A stretch of 11,565 bases of DNA from Trebonia sp. (GTDB lineage: Bacteria > Actinomycetota > Actinomycetes > Streptosporangiales > Streptosporangiaceae), in the NCBI GenBank assembly GCA_030038035.1, contig JASHPP010000366.1, positions 1 through 11,565 of the forward strand. The letters run 5' to 3'. A program made the position numbers and the translations under genes. Below the pieces are notes generated by a model. The model was not told the DNA's origin. It ran no database searches and worked only from the letters and a program-made list of their open reading frames with translations. Of the stretch, positions 8,014 to 11,565 are shown piece after piece (positions within the stretch are counted from its first letter, which is position 1; the number at the start of each line of letters is the position of its first letter).

Positions 8014-8074
8014 CCCGGGGGGACGACCCCCCGGAACCCCCCGGCTGCGCCTTGACGGCGCACCTGCTCCGGGG
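8014..8074. repeat. 61-bp structured direct repeat, copy 2
   Basis: Second perfect copy, 88 bp downstream of copy 1, lying wholly between the convergent APS kinase and DUF4229 genes. The enclosing arms are extended here to 8 bp (8037-8044 with 8069-8076). Either copy could act as a bidirectional terminator because of its strong hairpins, although no T-run follows. Confidence 0.95.
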
Positions 8075-8087
8075 GGTGTGCGGCTCG

Positions 8088-8399
8088 CTATCGCTGCTTG
8101 GTTCGGGGGGACTGGGCGGAGTCCTCGTTCTCGTCCTCGGCCGCGTCTTCGGCGGCGGCGCCTTCCTCGATCCTGGCGCGGAATTCGGCGGCCTTGCGGC
8201 CGGCCTTGTTCAGCCGCCTGTTCAGCGCGTCCGACATGGCCTGGCGCTGCCTGGACAGCAGCACGTAGCTGGCCAGCGCGCTGATGACGAACGCCAGCAG
8301 AACCAGCAGGAACCCCCGCGCGCCCGCCAGGTAAAGCAGGAAGGCCGCGACGACGAGCATCAGAATGCGTGCGCACGTGTACGCAAGTCCGATTCGCAT
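8088..8399 (-). CDS. DUF4229-like small membrane protein
   Basis: A 103-residue protein with two hydrophobic helices (about 11-26 and 29-48), followed by a basic stretch (SRQRQAMSDALNRRLNKAGRK) and a strongly acidic tail (AAEDAAEDENED). This two-helix plus charged-tail layout matches the actinobacterial DUF4229 family as I know it. Its function is not known. The ATG at 8399 is preceded by GGGGAACAG, and that ribosome-binding site lies inside a duplicated 25-bp repeat. It follows the dehydratase gene on the same strand after 57 nt and may be co-transcribed with it. It converges with the APS kinase gene. Confidence 0.8.
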   Translation of the reverse strand: MRIGLAYTCARILMLVVAAFLLYLAGARGFLLVLLAFVISALASYVLLSRQRQAMSDALNRRLNKAGRKAAEFRARIEEGAAAEDAAEDENEDSAQSPRTKQR

Positions 8400-8404
8400 C
8401 TGTT

Positions 8405-8454
8405 CCCCAGTTGGCAGAAACCAGCCGGTCCCCTGTTGGCAGGAACCAGCCGCG
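8405..8454 (-). repeat. Two tandem 25-bp units carrying the DUF4229 ribosome-binding site
   Basis: Units 8405-8429 and 8430-8454 differ at only a few bases. On the minus strand each reads cggctggttYctgccaacWgggg. The proximal unit's gggga is the Shine-Dalgarno sequence of the DUF4229 gene. A third, more diverged copy is at 6365-6389. Confidence 0.85.
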
Positions 8455-8456
8455 CA

Positions 8457-9458
8457 CTACCCAGTGTAGGACTCGGTGTCTGATGCCAGGATACGGGACA
8501 GCAGCGCCGGGTCGATGTTCCCGCCCGACAGGACCGCGACCAGCGGGCCGTCGCCGACCCCGAGCTCGCGCGCGCTGCGGAACAGGCTCGCCGCGACCGC
8601 GACCGCGCCGCCCGGCTCGGCCACGAGGCGGGCCCGCACGGCCAGCAGCCTGACGGCGGCGAACATCTCCTCCTCGGTCACCGTGACGATGCCGCTCACC
8701 AGCGCGCGGATGTGCCGGAACGTCAGCTCGCCGAGCTGCTCCACGCGCAGCGCGTCCGCCGCGGTGCGGGCGACCTCGCTGGCCGGCCACGCCACGCGGG
8801 TGCCGGTGCGGAACGACTCCTGGGCGTCGGCGGCGAGTTCTGGCTCGACACCGATGACCCTGGTTTGCGGCCTGAGCGCCTTGACCGCCACGGCGATGCC
8901 CGAGATCAGCCCGCCGCCGCTGACCGGGACGAGGACGGCCGCCGGACCCGGGGGCGCGCAGTCTGCGGCGATCTCCAGGCCGATCGTGCCCTGCCCGGCG
9001 ATCACCCGCCGGTCGTCGAACGGCGGGATCTCGGTGTAGCCGCGGCTGTGCGCGATGCGGGCGGCCGCTTCGACCCGGGCGGCGAGCGCGGGCCTGACCC
9101 TGATGAGTTCCGCGCCCGCCGCCTGTATCGCGTCGGTCTTGATCGCCGGGGCGTTGTCCGGCACGACGATCGCGGCCCTGACACCGAGCAGGGCCGCGGC
9201 GTAGGCGACCGCGAACCCGTGGTTGCCGCTGGAGTGGGCCACGACGCCGCGGCGTTTCGCGTCGTCGGGCAGCGTGCTGATCGCGTTGTACGCGCCGCGC
9301 AGCTTGAACGCGCCGGTCGGCTGCAGCGACTCGGGCTTGATCAGCACGCTGGCCGGCCTGGCGGCAGGCAACGGGACCAGCGGGGTGCGGACGATGACGC
9401 CGTCGATCCTGCGCGCGGCCGCGCGCACGTCCGCGAGCGTGACCAGTTCGGCCCCCAC
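8457..9458 (-). CDS. PLP-dependent threonine/serine dehydratase-like enzyme (fold type II)
   Basis: A 333-residue enzyme of the tryptophan-synthase-beta fold. The PLP lysine is K52 in GAFKLRGA, the substrate loop is SSGNHG (76-81), the phosphate loop is SGGGL (180-184), AEPGGAVAVA is at 280-289 and the pyridine-nitrogen serine is in VLSGGNID (S311). Family members deaminate L-threonine or L-serine to 2-oxoacids; serine racemase and threo-3-hydroxyaspartate dehydratase share the same layout. There is no C-terminal ACT-like regulatory domain, so it is not the isoleucine-feedback biosynthetic form. The GTG at 9458 is 8 nt after the stop of the dioxygenase gene, with no strong ribosome-binding site, suggesting coupled translation. 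Substrate not determined by sequence. Confidence 0.9.
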   Translation of the reverse strand: MGAELVTLADVRAAARRIDGVIVRTPLVPLPAARPASVLIKPESLQPTGAFKLRGAYNAISTLPDDAKRRGVVAHSSGNHGFAVAYAAALLGVRAAIVVPDNAPAIKTDAIQAAGAELIRVRPALAARVEAAARIAHSRGYTEIPPFDDRRVIAGQGTIGLEIAADCAPPGPAAVLVPVSGGGLISGIAVAVKALRPQTRVIGVEPELAADAQESFRTGTRVAWPASEVARTAADALRVEQLGELTFRHIRALVSGIVTVTEEEMFAAVRLLAVRARLVAEPGGAVAVAASLFRSARELGVGDGPLVAVLSGGNIDPALLSRILASDTESYTG

Positions 9459-9466
9459 GTCGCTGG

Positions 9467-10402
9467 TCAGCTCGGCTTGGCGGCCCGCTCCGCGTCAGCC
9501 GTGCTGAACACCAGGTGCGCGCCGGACGGCGGCGGGCCGAAGATGGATCGCACGGTGTCCTCGTCGAAGCTGCTCTCATCCCTGACGCTGACGAAATCGC
9601 GGATGGCGGTCCCTGTGCACCGGGCGTCCACCAGCGGCGCACCGTGCCCGGCCAGCACATCCCTGGTGTCGACCGTGCGGAAATCGACGCTGTACCTGGC
9701 CAGGCCCGAGGTGTTCGGGATCGAGGTGTGCAGCTGCGCGCCGGAAAACAGCAGCACCTCGCCGGGGGCGGGAAGCACGATCACGTCGACGCCCGCGGAG
9801 TGACCAATCGCGCCAGGGCGTGACTGGCTCTCCTTGCTCACCGATTTAGCGGTGTCGAACCGGCGGGCGTTGTTCTCGTAGTAGTCAAAGTCACCGGAGG
9901 TGTTCGGCACCTCCCGCGAGAAGCTCGCCAGGTCAAAGCTCATCGCGTTGGTCTCCCTGACCGGGAAGACCGGAAGCCACCAGTTGATCTGCTGGGCTGG
10001 CGCGCTGTACCAGACATCGCGGTGCCAAGGAAAGGCGAAGGCGACACCCGTGGTCAAGTGGCCCTGCGGGAAGGAGGTCCGCGGCTTGGGCACGTCGTAA
10101 TGGGTGTACTCGGGGTCGAACCCGGCCTCGGCGATGATCTCTCGGACCAGGTTCCTGGACTGTTCGGCGTGGATCCAGCGAGGCTTCCACGCTCCCAGGA
10201 TCTTCGCCATCTCGGCCGGTTCGATGTGCTCGTGCACGTGTTCCGGGTCGTAGGGAGCGAACAGCTCGGCGAGCTCGGCGCGCATGTAGCCGACGAACTC
10301 CGTCAGCTTCCGCAGCCTCGTCAAGACGACCAGGTCCCCCGAGTAAAGCCGCTGCCTCAGTTCCGCCGCCGGCAGTGCCGGGTCAGTCAGGATGGACGGC
10401 AT
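9467..10402 (-). CDS. Fe(II)/2-oxoglutarate-dependent dioxygenase-like protein
   Basis: A 311-residue protein with a cupin-type iron triad: H127-x-D129 in FPWHRDVWYS and distal H225 in GAQLHTSIPNT. R236 (GLARYSVDFR) is placed to bind 2-oxoglutarate. The segment QQINWWLPVFPV (137-148) follows the HxD as in phytanoyl-CoA-dioxygenase-like hydroxylases. The N-terminal ~110 residues, with many charged helices, are not familiar to me. Such enzymes hydroxylate or otherwise oxidise small molecules or carrier-bound amino acids; the substrate is unknown. Start: the ATG at 10402 has AAGGGGGA four nt upstream, better than the GTG at 10417, which has none. It is the first gene of a run with the PLP dehydratase and faces bldC across a 232-bp region. 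Confidence 0.82.
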   Translation of the reverse strand: MPSILTDPALPAAELRQRLYSGDLVVLTRLRKLTEFVGYMRAELAELFAPYDPEHVHEHIEPAEMAKILGAWKPRWIHAEQSRNLVREIIAEAGFDPEYTHYDVPKPRTSFPQGHLTTGVAFAFPWHRDVWYSAPAQQINWWLPVFPVRETNAMSFDLASFSREVPNTSGDFDYYENNARRFDTAKSVSKESQSRPGAIGHSAGVDVIVLPAPGEVLLFSGAQLHTSIPNTSGLARYSVDFRTVDTRDVLAGHGAPLVDARCTGTAIRDFVSVRDESSFDEDTVRSIFGPPPSGAHLVFSTADAERAAKPS

Positions 10403-10414
10403 CGAATCCCCCTT
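10403..10414 (-). promoter_or_regulatory. Ribosome-binding site deciding the dioxygenase start
   Basis: AAGGGGGA on the minus strand (10414-10407) precedes the ATG at 10402 by four nt. The alternative GTG at 10417 lies upstream of it and has no such sequence. Confidence 0.7.
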
Positions 10415-10634
10415 CACAGTGGGCTGGGAATGTCAAGCTCCAGCTGAGCCTAGTGGGCGCGCGACCCGGTGAGTGTGACGTCGGCCACCGCGCAACCCGC
10501 ATTGCGCAAACCTACTGGCGGGTTACCCTGAGCTACCGCCGATTCGCTGGCCTAATTTCCCGAAATCTAGGCAGAAAGTACCCGTTTGTCGCCAAACTAG
10601 GGGCATACTCCGACCGAGTTCGAGGAGATGGGAC
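10415..10634. promoter_or_regulatory. Divergent regulatory region between the dioxygenase gene and bldC
   Basis: Two symmetric elements are visible. Inverted repeat aacccgc (10494-10500) and gcgggtt (10518-10524) encloses the 8-bp palindrome ttgcgcaa (10502-10509). A second AT-rich dyad, cctaatttc-cc-gaaatctagg (10551-10571), has one bulged base. catact at 10604-10609 resembles a -10 box for bldC, but no matching -35 is seen. gaggag (10622-10627) is the bldC ribosome-binding site. Autoregulation by BldC is possible but not shown. Confidence 0.45.
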
Positions 10635-10844
10635 GTGGACGGCAACAATGAGCGGCTGCTCACCCCCGGGGAAGTAGCCGCCCTGTTCCGGGTGGATCCG
10701 AAGACCGTCACACGATGGGCGGCGTCAGGACGGATCACCAGCATCCGCACGCCCGGCGGGCACCGACGGTTCCGCGAATCCGAGGTGCGCGCCCTGCTGC
10801 GCGGCGACAGCGAGGCTTCACCCGAGGGTCACCCGGTGGCCTGA
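10635..10844 (+). CDS. bldC: BldC-type MerR-family DNA-binding regulator
   Basis: A 69-residue protein made almost only of a winged helix-turn-helix of the MerR/BldC type: LLTPGEVAALFRVDPKTVTR (8-27), then a recognition and wing part (WAASGRITSIRTPGGHRRF, 28-46). This matches Streptomyces BldC closely from memory. It lacks the effector-binding and coiled-coil parts of classical MerR proteins. BldC binds direct repeats as head-to-tail multimers and delays entry into differentiation in Streptomyces. The GTG start has a gaggag ribosome-binding site. It is transcribed alone, away from the dioxygenase gene, and is followed by a strong terminator hairpin. Confidence 0.93.
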   Translation: MDGNNERLLTPGEVAALFRVDPKTVTRWAASGRITSIRTPGGHRRFRESEVRALLRGDSEASPEGHPVA

Positions 10845-10860
10845 CGCCGCGGGCTCTTCT

Positions 10861-10893
10861 CAGGCGCGCCGCCATCGCCCGGCGGCGCGCCTG
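10861..10893. terminator. Terminator hairpin after bldC
   Basis: A perfect 13-bp stem, caggcgcgccgcc (10861-10873) with ggcggcgcgcctg (10881-10893), and a 7-nt loop, 16 nt past the bldC stop. There is no T-run, as is common in GC-rich actinomycetes. Its symmetry would also serve the minus-strand gene ending at 10918. Confidence 0.8.
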
Positions 10894-10917
10894 TTCCGGT
10901 CAGCCGGCCGCCTAGCC

Positions 10918-11214
10918 CTAGCCGGGGTCGCCGGCGTCGCCGGGGTCGGTACCCGGCTCTAGGCCAGGCCAGTGCTGGTCGCCAACGAGCCTGGCGAACT
11001 CCAGGAACTCCCGCTGCAGCGCGGCGTCACCCGCGCGCCATTCCAGGCGGCGCTGCTCCGCCTCATCGGGGGTGAGGGCCTGCTCGGCCAGCCGGGCATA
11101 GTCGGGGTCCTGCGGTCCGATCTCGACGTACACATCGCCGATGACGCGCCCATCGTGCCCGATGGCCGTCTGCGGAACCTGCAGGTTCCCGTTCGGTAGC
11201 CGAATGACAAACAT
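10918..11214 (-). CDS. Small hypothetical protein downstream of the metallopeptidase
   Basis: A 98-residue protein that starts MFVIRLPNGNLQVPQTAIGH and continues with a short beta-rich segment (VIGDVYVEIGPQDPDY). A charged helical part follows (ALTPDEAEQRRLEWRAGDAA), then a Pro/Gly/Asp-rich tail. I do not recognise a named family, although the N-terminus looks like a conserved actinobacterial hypothetical. No signal peptide or membrane segment. The ATG is 11 nt after the stop of the metallopeptidase gene, with GGGTGA as ribosome-binding site, so the two are probably one transcript. Given that partner, an immunity or accessory role is possible but is inference from position only. Confidence 0.7.
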   Translation of the reverse strand: MFVIRLPNGNLQVPQTAIGHDGRVIGDVYVEIGPQDPDYARLAEQALTPDEAEQRRLEWRAGDAALQREFLEFARLVGDQHWPGLEPGTDPGDAGDPG

Positions 11215-11225
11215 CCGCGATCACC

Positions 11226-11565
11226 CTAGATGCCATAACGCCTGTTGAAGTACAGCATCACCGCAAGCGCCATTCGCGTGTTGCCGCTCAGCATGTCTAC
11301 CAGTGCCGGCCGTTGCGCCGAGGCGATCGCGGCGAACGAGTCGGCGAAGAACTCCTTGCGGCCGAGGCCGCCACGCTGGCGGTGAAAGTCGCTTGCCAGA
11401 TACGGCTGGCACCGATCATAGATCATCCTGAATTCGGCGGAATCCGATTGCCACTTTCCCTGCGGGCTGTCGATGTCATCGAGCGCGTGCCCGACCTCGT
11501 GGCACATCACGTCGGGCGTCGGGGAAGGGCGCGATCCGACCACAATCTTGCGCTCACCGTACGCG
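11226..11565 (-). CDS. Zincin metallopeptidase C-terminal part, toxin-like (5' end outside window)
   Basis: The open frame runs from the window edge (first full codons read AYGERKIVVGS) to a TAG at 11226, about 113 residues. It contains the zinc-binding helix HEVGH (11487-11501) in PDVMCHEVGHALDD and, about 45 residues later, RKEFFADSFAA. The glutamate there is a likely third ligand. This spacing and the E-F-F-A-x-S-F-A motif resemble the anthrax-lethal-factor-like and other toxin-type zincins. The protein ends shortly after this domain (MALAVMLYFNRRYGI), as expected for a C-terminal effector domain of a larger protein. What precedes it cannot be seen. It is followed by a small gene that may be functionally linked. 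Confidence 0.75.
   Translation of the reverse strand, partial: AYGERKIVVGSRPSPTPDVMCHEVGHALDDIDSPQGKWQSDSAEFRMIYDRCQPYLASDFHRQRGGLGRKEFFADSFAAIASAQRPALVDMLSGNTRMALAVMLYFNRRYGI

Noticed and set aside
7900..9660. 586-codon minus-strand open frame
   Set aside because: It crosses the 61-bp repeats, DUF4229 and the dehydratase in another frame and is Arg/Gly-rich; the recognised proteins explain the region.
10431..10436. TTGACA on the minus strand as a -35 box for the dioxygenase
   Set aside because: A -10 at normal distance would fall on the AAGGGGGA ribosome-binding site, with no TATA-like sequence there.

Overview
The window is GC-rich throughout and its genes use GTG starts and strong third-position GC. 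It reads as a chromosomal segment of an actinomycete. A BldC-type developmental regulator, a Mycobacterium/Streptomyces-style MazG with an extra N-terminal domain, and a DUF4229 protein support this. A family-level guess (Streptosporangiales-like) would be inference only.

Layout. (1) Positions 1-5445, minus strand: a genome-maintenance block read right to left, mfd (transcription-repair coupling factor), then a SurA-N-like lipoprotein, then mazG (partial at the window edge). The last two overlap by 7 nt. (2) Positions 5446-5572: a divergent promoter region with a perfect 16-bp palindrome. (3) Positions 5573-7967, plus strand: a SAM methyltransferase with a weak motif I, then a two-domain protein with an ATP-sulfurylase-like N-terminus that has lost its catalytic motifs and an intact APS kinase. 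(4) Positions 7968-8087: a convergent gap holding most of two identical 61-bp structured repeats. (5) Positions 8088-10402, minus strand, read right to left: an Fe(II)/2-oxoglutarate dioxygenase, a PLP threonine/serine dehydratase-like enzyme 8 nt downstream, and a small DUF4229 membrane protein. (6) Positions 10403-10634: a 232-bp divergent regulatory region. (7) Positions 10635-10844, plus strand: bldC, followed by a 13-bp-stem terminator. (8) Positions 10918-11565, minus strand: the C-terminal part of a HExxH metallopeptidase (toxin-like zincin) and an 11-nt-spaced small unknown protein.

How the genes work together. mfd and mazG both protect genome integrity (repair coupling and NTP-pool sanitation). 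APS kinase makes PAPS; its sulfate-activating partner must be encoded elsewhere if the sulfurylase-like half is inactive. The dioxygenase and dehydratase could act in sequence on one amino acid (inference).

The most unusual layer is repeats. A 45-bp unit is amplified in frame inside mfd. A 21-bp sequence is shared by a second mfd insertion and by the APS kinase gene. A 61-bp structured repeat is present twice and supplies the C-terminus and stop codon of the APS kinase. A ~25-bp ribosome-binding-site-containing repeat is present twice in front of the DUF4229 gene and once in front of the APS kinase gene. Together they suggest small dispersed elements that tolerate insertion in genes. No RNA genes, IS elements or CRISPR arrays were recognised.
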